Below, piece by piece: positions 15,153-23,027 of a DNA stretch of 33,830 nucleotides. The translations under genes and the position numbers were made by a program. A model generated the notes under the pieces. That model worked only from the letters and a program-made list of their open reading frames with translations. It ran no database searches and was not told where the DNA came from. Origin of the DNA: Arthrobacter terricola (GTDB lineage Bacteria; Actinomycetota; Actinomycetes; Actinomycetales; Micrococcaceae); NCBI RefSeq assembly GCF_004354015.1, contig NZ_SMRU01000041.1:1-33830 (forward strand), given 5' to 3'. Positions within the stretch are counted from its first letter, which is position 1. Every line of letters starts with the position of its first letter.

Positions 15153-15889
15153 TTTCGGTCCAGCTCTGGAGCCTTCGCCAGGAAATCAACGACGTCGGCT
15201 GGGACCGGGTGGTCGGTACCCTCGCCGATGCGGGGTTTAAGCATGTGGAGCCGTTCGCGATCGCGGCAACGGCACCGCTGCTCGCTCCCGCCCTGGCACG
15301 CAACGGGATCACGACGCCCACCGGGCACGGCGAGATTGTGGGGGAACAGTTGACCGCGACGCTCGACGCCGCCCTCGAGTCCGGCGTCGAACTCCTGATG
15401 CAGCCGATGTTTCCCGCCGAACGGTGGCAAGACCGCGACGGCGTCCTGCGGATCGCGGAGGACCTCAACCGGGCGGCCGAAGCCGCCTTGCCGCACGGGA
15501 TGCGGATCGCTTTCCACAATCACGACGACGAAGTGCGCACCTTGGTGGACGGGCGTCCGGCGCTGCTTGCCCTGATGGACGAAGTGGCTCCCAATGTAGG
15601 CGTCGAATTCGACCCGAACTGGGCAACGATCGGTGGTGCGGACGTCCTCGAGCTGATGTCGGCGCTGGGCGACCGTATCTTCGGACTGCACCTGAAGGAC
15701 GGCCCGCTTCTCGGAACCAATACGGACCAGATGGCTCTTGGCGATGGCGAGCTCGCGTGGGACGACTTCCTTGGCGCGCTTGATCCGTCCGTTCCACGCG
15801 TCATAGGACTGGACATGTTCCGTGGTGACTCCCTTGACGCCGTGCTGCGCAGCAAGCGCTGGCTCGACCAGCGGGAAGGACGTTCCTGA
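15149..15889 (+). CDS. Xylose-isomerase-like TIM barrel (sugar isomerase/epimerase) 3
   Basis: 246 residues, starting at the GTG at 15149 inside the GTGA junction with DUF1080, with AAGGAAC just upstream. The longer frame from 15113 would run into DUF1080 and add residues outside the fold. Motifs: FHNHDDE (122-128), EFDPNW (153-158) and HLKDG (181-185), at the same positions as in barrel 1, so they are duplicates that diverged. Expected role: epimerase, isomerase or lyase step on a keto-sugar. The stop TGA shares its last base with the ATG of the propeller gene. Confidence 0.87.
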   Translation: MISVQLWSLRQEINDVGWDRVVGTLADAGFKHVEPFAIAATAPLLAPALARNGITTPTGHGEIVGEQLTATLDAALESGVELLMQPMFPAERWQDRDGVLRIAEDLNRAAEAALPHGMRIAFHNHDDEVRTLVDGRPALLALMDEVAPNVGVEFDPNWATIGGADVLELMSALGDRIFGLHLKDGPLLGTNTDQMALGDGELAWDDFLGALDPSVPRVIGLDMFRGDSLDAVLRSKRWLDQREGRS

Positions 15890-16758
15890 TGGGATACCGT
15901 GTCCTCCGGCCCGGGCAAAGTTCCCAGGTGTGGATTGGCGGACCCGGCGCTGCCGCTCCCGAGCTCGTCTTCGAAACAAGGGACATGCTCATTGAGGCGC
16001 CGAACTGGTCCCTCGACGGATCCTCCCTGCTGGTGAACGGCAACGGCAGGTTGTGGCGTTTCGACGTCGATAGCCCCGCGAACGGCCTCGTGCCGATCGA
16101 TTTCGATGGACTGCCGGACATCAACAACGACCACGTCCTCGATCCCGACGGCATCCATATCTATATGTCGGCGATGGACGGTCAGATCTATCGCGGCGCC
16201 CTCAAGGGTAGTCCCGTGGAACGCGTGACGCACGAGGACCAGTGGCACTTCCTGCATGGGGTGTCCCCGGACGGTTCCCGCTTGGCCTACGTGGCGATGC
16301 GCGACTTCAGCGAGGCCGGAAAGCTCGCGGTCATGGAACCGCACGGCCTTTCGGCCGTTCTGGACACCGGCAGCGGGCACATCGACGGACCGGAATGGTC
16401 GCCGGACGGGCGCTGGATCTACTTCAATACGGAGCACTTCACCGGGGTTCCCGGCCACGCGCAATTGGCCAGGATCCCCGACGGCGGCGGCGCACCGGAA
16501 CGGCTCGTCGCGAGTGGAACCGTGGACTGGTTCCCGCACCTGTCTCCCGACGCGCAATGGGCCACCTATATCGCGTTTCCGGCAGGGACTCTCGGACACC
16601 CCGAGGACCTGGAGGTGGAAGTCCGGGTGGTCCCGACGTCGGACTGGTCGGCTCCCGTACGGACGTATCCACTCTTCGGCGGCCAGGGCACCATCAACGT
16701 CAACAGTTGGTCACCGGACAGCAACCGCTTCGCTTTTGTCGCCTACCCGCTTTCCTAG
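15889..16758 (+). CDS. TolB/PD40-type beta-propeller protein
   Basis: 289 residues. At least five PD40-type blades are visible (NWSLDGSSL, GVSPDGSRLAYVAM, EWSPDGRWIYFNT, HLSPDAQWATYIAF, SWSPDSNRFAFVAY), enough for most of a six- or seven-blade propeller. No signal peptide, no peptidase domain. Similar short propellers are annotated near oligogalacturonate lyases and in sugar operons. It may be a sugar-binding or lyase-like protein, but I cannot assign a reaction. It is coupled to the previous gene through TGATG and closes the operon. Its last four codons and stop (16744-16758) lie inside a copy of repeat A, so the original C-terminus may have been altered by repeat insertion. Confidence 0.8.
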   Translation: MGYRVLRPGQSSQVWIGGPGAAAPELVFETRDMLIEAPNWSLDGSSLLVNGNGRLWRFDVDSPANGLVPIDFDGLPDINNDHVLDPDGIHIYMSAMDGQIYRGALKGSPVERVTHEDQWHFLHGVSPDGSRLAYVAMRDFSEAGKLAVMEPHGLSAVLDTGSGHIDGPEWSPDGRWIYFNTEHFTGVPGHAQLARIPDGGGAPERLVASGTVDWFPHLSPDAQWATYIAFPAGTLGHPEDLEVEVRVVPTSDWSAPVRTYPLFGGQGTINVNSWSPDSNRFAFVAYPLS

Positions 16759-16823
16759 CGAGTTTGTGTACAGATAAGGTCCCCTAAGACGCCTTTTAAA
16801 GGGTGCGATCTGTACACAAACTC
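16744..16823. repeat. Palindromic repeat A, complete copy
   Basis: Perfect 16-bp arms GAGTTTGTGTACAGAT (16760-16775) and ATCTGTACACAAACTC (16808-16823) flank an imperfectly paired middle. A shared left extension (TACCCGCTTTCCTAGC) is also found in the copy at 17391. It contains the stop of the propeller gene and ends about 20 bases before the acetyltransferase start. As RNA it would form a long hairpin in either orientation and could end the sugar transcript. Confidence 0.9.
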
Positions 16824-16843
16824 CGGGGAACGTGAGGGACCGA

Positions 16844-17386
16844 ATGAGCCACAGCCACACCATCCGCCTGGCAACAGCGGACGACGCCGGAGGGCTGGCT
16901 GAGCTTGCTGCGGTCACCTTTCCGCTCGCGTGCCCGCCGGGCGCAACGCAAGAGGACATCGCTGAGCACTTGCGAAGGACGCTGAGCGCGGAGAAGTTCG
17001 CCGAATACCTCGCCGATGCGGACATCGCCATCCTGGCCATCGACGACGGCGGCGAACTCCGCGGCTACAGCATGCTCGTCGGCCGCCCGACATCGGACCC
17101 GGACGTCGCGTCGGCCCTGACCCTGGAGCCTTCCACGGAATTGAGCAAGTGCTACGTCCATCCCGAACACCATGGCCTCGGCGCCGCGGCGGAACTCATG
17201 AAGGCCACCATCGAGCACGCCGCGGGCACCGGAGCGGCCGGCCTCTGGCTCGGCGTCAACAACCAGAACGCCAAGGCCATCCGCTTTTACGAGAAGAACG
17301 GATTCAGGAAGGTCGGGACGAAGTCGTTCCAGTTGGGCGATTCCGTGGAACACGACTTCGTCATGGAGCGGGCGCTTCACGTTTGA
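16844..17386 (+). CDS. GNAT-family N-acetyltransferase
   Basis: 180 residues from the ATG at 16844, which has GAGGG six bases upstream; a GTG at 16832 would add four residues. Seen: RLATADDAGGLAEL at the N-terminus, the acetyl-CoA pyrophosphate loop region CYVHPEHHGLGAAAELM and the C-terminal LGVNNQNAKAIRFYEKNGF block typical of RimI/PhnO-type GNATs. It transfers an acetyl group from acetyl-CoA to an amine; the acceptor is unknown. It is flanked on both sides by copies of repeat A, so gene and repeats form a possible cassette. It need not belong to either neighbouring pathway. Confidence 0.88.
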   Translation: MSHSHTIRLATADDAGGLAELAAVTFPLACPPGATQEDIAEHLRRTLSAEKFAEYLADADIAILAIDDGGELRGYSMLVGRPTSDPDVASALTLEPSTELSKCYVHPEHHGLGAAAELMKATIEHAAGTGAAGLWLGVNNQNAKAIRFYEKNGFRKVGTKSFQLGDSVEHDFVMERALHV

Positions 17387-17390
17387 CGCG

Positions 17391-17469
17391 TACCGCTTTC
17401 CTAGCGAGTTTGTGTAAAGATAAGGTCCCTTAAGACGCGTTTTGAGGGGTCCGATCTGTACACAAACTC
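17391..17469. repeat. Palindromic repeat A, second complete copy
   Basis: Arms at 17406-17421 and 17454-17469 pair at 15 of 16 positions (one A/C change in the left arm). It shares the TACCGCTTTCCTAGC left extension and most of the middle with the copy at 16744. It lies between convergent genes and supplies the last 12 codons and stop of the APC permease gene on the minus strand. Confidence 0.9.
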
Positions 17470-18692
17470 TCGGCATCGGGGTCGGCTGCCGGCGGGGCGT
17501 CGCGGACCTTCTTGCCGCGGATGTAGCCCACGATCCCGAGGGCCAGGATGCACCCGAGCGTACCCAGGGCGAAGGCCTCGAAGGTCATTTGGGACACACC
17601 CCACGTGGCCTCGAAGTCGTAATCCACGTTGAAGAGCTTCTCCAGGGTGCCCGGGAAGATCGCCACCCAGGAACCGATCAGGATCCACGCAAAACAGATG
17701 GCTCCGAGGATCCGGAATCCGGTGTCGGACACCGGCACCTTGAAGGGTCGCTCCACCAGCGGATACTTGCGGCGCAGTCGGACCGCGGCCGGCATCGCGA
17801 GGAGGTAGCTCAGCAGGAACGTGGAGATGGCGATGGACAGCACGACGCCGAACAAGGCGCTGCTGGTGCCGCTGAGCTGCATCGCGGCGAGCATGAACAA
17901 CGTGGCTACGACGCCGGACAGGGTGTTAACCCGGATCGGGGTCCCGAGCTTGGGGTGGAAACGGCCGAAGAAGCCGCCGAAGAAGGAACCGTCGGCCGCG
18001 GCCATTGCCTGCATCCGGTCGCTGATGATCATCCATGCCGCGCCTTGGGACACCAGGACGAAGCAGAACACGATCGCCGAGATCGCCAGCATGGCGGGCG
18101 CTGCGGGACCGAAGACGGAATACACCTTGGACACGGCCCCGAAGAGCCCGCTGATGCCGTTGATCTGGTCCAACGGAACCACCAGGAGGATGGCCCCCAG
18201 CGACGGCAACCATTTTCCATGCTTCAAGCTGATCACTGCCGAGGTCACGGTGATCCAGATGAAGAGGAGCTTGAAGAGGTAGTCGCCCACGCTTCCGGTG
18301 TCCACGTGGCTCACGTATTCGGACCACGTTTCGACGGCGACGAAGGCCATGGCGCCTCCCACCCACACGGGCTGGGTGACCCAGGTGAAGAGGGCCGTGA
18401 TGGCGGCGACGACGCGGCCGAAGGCCATCTTCGTCCAGACGTACACTCCTCCTTCTTCAGTGAAGGCCCCGCCGGTCTCGGCGAAGATGAGGCCGTAAGG
18501 AACCATGAAGGTGACCGCCAGGATGAGCGCCCACGTGAAGGTTTCCCCGCCGAAGCCGGAGACCTGCCCCAAGACCTCCACTGAGATGACCGCGGCGACC
18601 ACCAACAAGAGTATGTCGAAGCGGCCGAGGGACTTCTGCAGGTGCTTGCTTTGCTCTTGGGCCAAGCGCGTTGAATGTGATGGCTGATCCAT
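17430..18692 (-). CDS. APC-family amino acid/polyamine permease, apparently internally deleted
   Basis: 420 residues. The N-terminal helices (DILLLVVAAVISVEVLGQ onward) and the C-terminal ones are those of an intact APC carrier for amino acids or amines. In the middle, TM4 (LKHGKWLPSLGAIL) runs straight into LVVPLDQINGISG, which in relatives follows TM7. I count nine or ten helices instead of twelve, with TM5, TM6 and part of TM7 missing, without a frame break. The LeuT fold needs these, so transport is probably lost. The start is the ATG at 18692 with AAAGGA eight bases upstream. The final SLCTDRTPQNAS is encoded by repeat A. Its place beside an aldehyde dehydrogenase and an amine oxidase suggests an original role in amine uptake. 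Confidence 0.8.
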   Translation of the reverse strand: MDQPSHSTRLAQEQSKHLQKSLGRFDILLLVVAAVISVEVLGQVSGFGGETFTWALILAVTFMVPYGLIFAETGGAFTEEGGVYVWTKMAFGRVVAAITALFTWVTQPVWVGGAMAFVAVETWSEYVSHVDTGSVGDYLFKLLFIWITVTSAVISLKHGKWLPSLGAILLVVPLDQINGISGLFGAVSKVYSVFGPAAPAMLAISAIVFCFVLVSQGAAWMIISDRMQAMAAADGSFFGGFFGRFHPKLGTPIRVNTLSGVVATLFMLAAMQLSGTSSALFGVVLSIAISTFLLSYLLAMPAAVRLRRKYPLVERPFKVPVSDTGFRILGAICFAWILIGSWVAIFPGTLEKLFNVDYDFEATWGVSQMTFEAFALGTLGCILALGIVGYIRGKKVRDAPPAADPDAESLCTDRTPQNAS

Positions 18693-18786
18693 GAATCGAT
18701 CCTTTGCTGCTGCTGGGGGAAGCTCCAATGCAAGGGCGGAAGGCCGCCGTCGTGGGCTTATGAAAACCGTAGGCCTGTGAAATGCA

Positions 18787-18819
18787 TCACGTAAAACAGT
18801 GAATGGCGATGTGCTTCAT
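18787..18819 (-). CDS. Possible 10-codon leader ORF before the permease
   Basis: ATG at 18819 is preceded by a strong AGGAGAAACG ribosome site and encodes MKHIAIHCFT then TGA. It lies 36 bases after the aldehyde-dehydrogenase stop and about 94 bases before the permease ATG. It could be a leader peptide, the stub of a decayed gene or chance. Nothing else was seen in this 162-base gap. Confidence 0.25.
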   Translation of the reverse strand: MKHIAIHCFT

Positions 18820-18854
18820 CGTTTCTCCTGATGCAATTCCAACCAGGACACCCC

Positions 18855-20348
18855 TTAGCCGAATTGGATCCAGGTGGTCTTCGGCGCGGTGTAGTTATCG
18901 AAGGCGTGCAAGGACAAATCGCGGCCGAAGCCAGACTGCTTGAAGCCGCCGAACGGCGTCGTATTACCAAGCGCGTCCACCGTGTTCACGGACACGGTTC
19001 CGGCGAGCAAATCCCCTGCAACGCGATGCGCCCGGGACAGATCGGAGGTCCAGACGGATGCGGCGAGCCCATAATCTGTCGCATTCGCGAGTGCCACCGC
19101 TTCGGTTTCTGTGTCGAAAGCGTGGAGCACGGCGACCGGGCCGAAGATTTCCTCGCGGTGGACGTCGTGGTCGGCCGGGAGCCCGCCGAGCAGCGTGGGT
19201 TCCAGGTAGGCGTCCGAGCCGCGGATCTCGCGCCGTTCGCCACCGAAAAGCACCTCGCCTTCGGTGCGGCCGCGCACGATCCAGCGTTCGACGTCGTCCG
19301 CGTGTGCGGCACTGATCAAAGCACCGTTGCCGTCCAGTCCGGCGAGCGGATCCGCCGGCGAGTAGCCGGCTGCGGCCTCGGCGAGGAGCGCCGCGAACTC
19401 ATCGTGGACCTCCCGCTGGACCAGGATGCGTGAGTTGGCCGAGCACACCTGGCCTTGGTTGTAATAGGCACCGAACGCTGCCTTGGCCGCCGCCGCTGCG
19501 AGGTCCGCGGTGTCCGCGAAAATGATGTTGGAACTCTTGCCGCCTGCTTCGAGGCTGAGCCTCTTGAGGTTGCTCCGGCCCGAGGCCTCAAGCAGCGTCC
19601 GGGAGACGGCGGTGGACCCCGTGAACGCCAACGCGTCCACGTCCATGTGGTGCGCCAGGGCAGCCCCGATCTCGCGCCCCGTGCCTGTGACAATATTCAG
19701 CACGCCGTCCGGCAATCCGGCCTCCGAAGCCAATTCCGCGAGCCGCAGGACGCTCAGCGACGTCTGTTCGGCCGGTTTGAGCACCACGGTATTGCCCGCG
19801 GCGAGCGCCGGCGCCAGCTTCCATACCGCGATCTCGAGGGGGAAGTTCCAGGGCACGATTGCCGCCACAACACCCAGGGGTTCGCGAGTCACCAACGCGG
19901 TGGCACCTGGCGGAACGGCTGGCAGTTCGCCGCTTTGCTTATCGATGGCCTCCGCGTACCAGCGCAGGGTGGAAATGGCGCCCGGGACGTCCACGGTGGT
20001 GGTCTGCAGGATGGGTTTGCCGCTGTCGAGCGTTTCCAGGAGCGCAATTTCCGCGGCATGCTGCTCCATGAGCGCCGCCAGCGCCAGGAGGATCTCCTTC
20101 CGTCCGGCCGCACCCTTGCGGGACCAGGACGGGAAGGCACGGCGTGCGGCAGCGACGGCGGTATCGACGTCGGCGGGTCGGCAAGCCGCCAATTCAGCCA
20201 GGACGCGCCCGTCGATGGGACTGATGGTTGGGCGCGAGGATCGATCGCAGCCTTCCGCGCGGCGGCCGTCCACGAAGGCCCTGCCGTCGATGGTCAGTGC
20301 GTCCGCCCGGCTTTGCCAGCCGGAGGAAATCTCTGTGGTGGTGGTCAT
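18855..20348 (-). CDS. NAD(P)-dependent aldehyde dehydrogenase, PuuC-like
   Basis: 497 residues, the normal ALDH length. Catalytic features are all present: PWNF with N168, the cofactor lysine K191 in VLKPAEQT, GSTAV around 244-248, the general base E267 in SLEAGGKSS and the nucleophile C302 in NQGQVCSA. The C-terminus GFKQSGFGRDLSLHA is that of gamma-glutamyl-aminobutyraldehyde dehydrogenase (PuuC) and relatives. It oxidises an aldehyde to the acid, here probably the aldehyde released by the nearby amine oxidase or from a polyamine. The start is the ATG at 20348 with CAGGAG six bases before; a start at 20405 would lack this. It lies 37 bases downstream of the membrane-protein gene on the same strand. 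Confidence 0.9.
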   Translation of the reverse strand: MTTTTEISSGWQSRADALTIDGRAFVDGRRAEGCDRSSRPTISPIDGRVLAELAACRPADVDTAVAAARRAFPSWSRKGAAGRKEILLALAALMEQHAAEIALLETLDSGKPILQTTTVDVPGAISTLRWYAEAIDKQSGELPAVPPGATALVTREPLGVVAAIVPWNFPLEIAVWKLAPALAAGNTVVLKPAEQTSLSVLRLAELASEAGLPDGVLNIVTGTGREIGAALAHHMDVDALAFTGSTAVSRTLLEASGRSNLKRLSLEAGGKSSNIIFADTADLAAAAAKAAFGAYYNQGQVCSANSRILVQREVHDEFAALLAEAAAGYSPADPLAGLDGNGALISAAHADDVERWIVRGRTEGEVLFGGERREIRGSDAYLEPTLLGGLPADHDVHREEIFGPVAVLHAFDTETEAVALANATDYGLAASVWTSDLSRAHRVAGDLLAGTVSVNTVDALGNTTPFGGFKQSGFGRDLSLHAFDNYTAPKTTWIQFG

Positions 20349-20385
20349 GGTGGCTCCTGTCAGGGTCGATTTGTTGTCTTTAAGG

Positions 20386-20937
20386 TCAGTGTTCGACGGC
20401 GGCAAACGTCGCCGTTCGGGGGTTTGCGGCGGCGCTTCGCTCCCGATGAGTCATGCGCAGCGCGAGCGAACTGGCCATGAGGCACGCGAACTCCACTCCC
20501 ATGAGCCCGAACATCGTGCTGGCGTGGCCCACGTGTACCGCTGCGCCCGTGTGAGCAGCGCCGCCGTGATGGGCTCCGGCCCCCGCCTCCGGCTGGGCGA
20601 AGAGGGTGAGCATCGCCAAATGCACGAGGATCATCACGGCGCTCATCGTCATGAGGTGCCCGGCGGCCTTGTCCGCGCAGCGCGGGCGGGCAGCAGCCGG
20701 AACCGCGCAGGCCATGCACACAACGCCCATGGCGGCCATCCCCCAGGTCATCGCTCCGTCCGAGACGGCCGAAGCGGCCGAAACCGCGGCTGCCAGAGTA
20801 TGGGCCATTGCGCTGACGGCCGCCGCGGCGATGATAATCCGCGCCGGCGTCAGGGCACCCATCCGAACCGACGTCCGGCCCCCGGAGGCGCCAGCCACCG
20901 GCACGCGGACTGCGCGCGGCAGTAGCTGCAGGTCCAT
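20386..20937 (-). CDS. Hypothetical four-helix membrane protein, His/Met-rich
   Basis: 183 residues from the ATG at 20937 (AGGAGG three bases upstream; an upstream ATG at 20967 has none). Four hydrophobic segments are visible, with many methionines (MTWGMAAMGVVCMACAVP; LMTMSAVMILVHLAMLTLFA) and a loop AGAHHGGAAHTGAAVHVGH rich in histidine. No family recognised; small actinobacterial DUF5134-type membrane proteins are similar in style. Met/His richness could mean copper or other metal contact, of interest because a copper enzyme gene starts 115 bases away on the other strand. It precedes the aldehyde dehydrogenase in the same direction, with a 37-base gap, so they are probably co-transcribed. 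Confidence 0.65.
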   Translation of the reverse strand: MDLQLLPRAVRVPVAGASGGRTSVRMGALTPARIIIAAAAVSAMAHTLAAAVSAASAVSDGAMTWGMAAMGVVCMACAVPAAARPRCADKAAGHLMTMSAVMILVHLAMLTLFAQPEAGAGAHHGGAAHTGAAVHVGHASTMFGLMGVEFACLMASSLALRMTHRERSAAANPRTATFAAVEH

Positions 20938-21052
20938 GGTCCTCCTGGCTGCCTGGCCTCGGAACAAGGACTTTACTCCGGGCTTGTGAGATGGATAACA
21001 TCAAGCGTTGGTTGAACAGTTGTATCACCAAAATCCGACTTCAGGAAGTGCC

Positions 21053-22996
21053 ATGACTATTGAGACACCCCTCCGTGCCGCGCTGACGCAGCACCCGCTC
21101 GAACAACTCACTGCCCAGGAAATCCAGGAAGCCCGCCGCATCCTGGTGGATGCCGGGCTCGTGGCGGACACCACCCGCTTCGCCTACCTCGGCCTGGTTG
21201 AACCGCCGAAGGACTCTCTCCGTGACGTGGCCGCGGCACCTGACCGCGTCGTCCGCACCATGCTCTGGGACGCCGCCCAGTCACGGTCGCTGGACGTCCG
21301 CCTGTCCCTGACCACCGGGAAAGTCCTGGGCCAGCGCGAACTGGATCCCGCCGTCGACGGCCAATTGCCCGTGCTGATCGAGGAATTTGAGATCATCGAA
21401 ACCATCCTGGCCGACGATCCGCAGTGGAAAGCCGCGCTTGCCGCCCGCAACCTGACCCCGGCTCAGGTCCGGGTTGCGCCGTTGTCCGCGGGCGTCTTCG
21501 AGTATGAAAACGAAGAAGGCAAGCGCCTCCTCCGCGGCCTTGGCTTCCGCCAGGACCACCCCGGCGACCACGCCTGGGCGCACCCGATCGATGGCTTGGT
21601 TGCCTTCGTCGACGTCGAAAACCGCCGGGTGAACCACCTGATTGACGACGGCCCCGTTCCCGTCCCGGAAATCAACGGAAACTACACAGAACCTGCGATC
21701 CACGGCGAACACCGGACGGACCTGAAGCCGATTGAGATCACCCAGCCCGAAGGTCCAAGCTTCACCATCGAGGGCAACCACCTCTCGTGGGCCGGCTGGG
21801 ACCTCCGCGTTGGCTTCGATTCCCGCGAAGGCGTGGTCCTCCAGCAGCTCCACCACACGCACGGCGGGCGCCGGCGCCCGCTCATCCACCGCGCGTCGAT
21901 CTCGGAAATGGTGGTCCCGTACGGCGACCCGTCCCCGTACCGCAGCTGGCAAAACTACTTCGATTCCGGCGAATACCTGGTGGGCCGGGACGCGAACTCG
22001 CTCAAGCTCGGCTGCGACTGCCTGGGCGAGATCACCTACTTGTCCCCCGTGGTGGCCGACGACTTCGGCAATCCGCGCACCATCCACAACGGCATCTGCA
22101 TCCATGAGGAAGACGCCGGCATCCTCTGGAAGCACACGGATGAATGGGCCGGCTCGAACGAGGTACGCCGCAACCGCAGACTCGTGGTGAGTTTCTTCAC
22201 CACCGTGGGCAATTACGACTACGGCTTCTACTGGTACCTCTACCTGGACGGCACCATCGAATTCGAGGCCAAGGCCACCGGGATCGTCTTCACCGCCGCC
22301 CTCCCGGAAAAGGGGTATGCCTACGCCTCGGAGATCGCGCCCGGGCTGGGCGCACCGTACCACCAGCACCTTTTCAGCGCCCGCCTGGACATGATGCTCG
22401 ACGGCGCCACGAACCGCGTGGAGGAACTGGACCTCGTGCGGCTCCCGAAAGGACCGGGAAACCCGCACGGCAACGCGTTCACTCAAAAGCGCACCGTCCT
22501 CGCCCGCGAATCGGAGGCCGTGCGCGACGCCGACGGCTTGAAGGGGCGCGTCTGGCACATCAGCAATCCCGAGTCCCTAAACCAGCTCGGACACCCTGTC
22601 GGCTACACCCTCTACCCCGAGGGCAATCCCACCCTGGCGATGGCCGACGACTCGTCAATCGCGTCCCGCGCTGCCTTCGCCCGGCACCACCTCTGGGTCA
22701 CACGGCACGCGGAAGACGAACTCTACGCGGCCGGCGACTTCGTCAACCAGCACCCGGGCGGCGCCGGCCTGCCCGCGTACATCGAACAGGACCGCGACAT
22801 CGATGGCCAGGACCTCGTCGTGTGGCATTCCTTCGGCCTGACCCATTTCCCGCGGCCGGAGGACTGGCCCATCATGCCCGTCGACACCACCGGCTTCACC
22901 CTGAAACCGCACGGCTTCTTCGACGCGAACCCCACGTTGAATGTGCCGCCGTCCGCGTCGAACCACTGCGGTGGTAGGGTGCACACGGCGGAGTGA
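21053..22996 (+). CDS. Copper/TPQ primary amine oxidase
   Basis: 647 residues, close to Arthrobacter phenylethylamine oxidase. Key residues are all present: the TPQ precursor in VGNYDYGFYW (Y388), the copper ligands H437 and H439 in PYHQHLFSARLD and H598 in LTHFPRPEDWPIMP, and the catalytic base D304 in YFDSGEYLVG. It oxidises primary amines (phenylethylamine, tyramine, histamine type) to aldehyde, ammonia and peroxide. There is no signal peptide, so it is cytoplasmic. The ATG at 21053 follows AGGAAG. The aldehyde dehydrogenase across the divergent promoter would take the aldehyde, and the TetR gene just downstream may control the module. Exact amine preference cannot be read from sequence. 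Confidence 0.95.
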   Translation: MTIETPLRAALTQHPLEQLTAQEIQEARRILVDAGLVADTTRFAYLGLVEPPKDSLRDVAAAPDRVVRTMLWDAAQSRSLDVRLSLTTGKVLGQRELDPAVDGQLPVLIEEFEIIETILADDPQWKAALAARNLTPAQVRVAPLSAGVFEYENEEGKRLLRGLGFRQDHPGDHAWAHPIDGLVAFVDVENRRVNHLIDDGPVPVPEINGNYTEPAIHGEHRTDLKPIEITQPEGPSFTIEGNHLSWAGWDLRVGFDSREGVVLQQLHHTHGGRRRPLIHRASISEMVVPYGDPSPYRSWQNYFDSGEYLVGRDANSLKLGCDCLGEITYLSPVVADDFGNPRTIHNGICIHEEDAGILWKHTDEWAGSNEVRRNRRLVVSFFTTVGNYDYGFYWYLYLDGTIEFEAKATGIVFTAALPEKGYAYASEIAPGLGAPYHQHLFSARLDMMLDGATNRVEELDLVRLPKGPGNPHGNAFTQKRTVLARESEAVRDADGLKGRVWHISNPESLNQLGHPVGYTLYPEGNPTLAMADDSSIASRAAFARHHLWVTRHAEDELYAAGDFVNQHPGGAGLPAYIEQDRDIDGQDLVVWHSFGLTHFPRPEDWPIMPVDTTGFTLKPHGFFDANPTLNVPPSASNHCGGRVHTAE

Positions 22997-23027
22997 CGGA
23001 CAGCCCACCACCTAGTTAAGGAGCATC

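Noticed and set aside
20938..21052. TetR operator between the amine oxidase and membrane-protein genes
   Set aside because: Only imperfect GTTG/CAAC matches are visible; no symmetric site strong enough to annotate.
21281..22558. 425-residue minus-strand frame within the amine oxidase
   Set aside because: Shadow of a gene with all catalytic residues intact on the plus strand.
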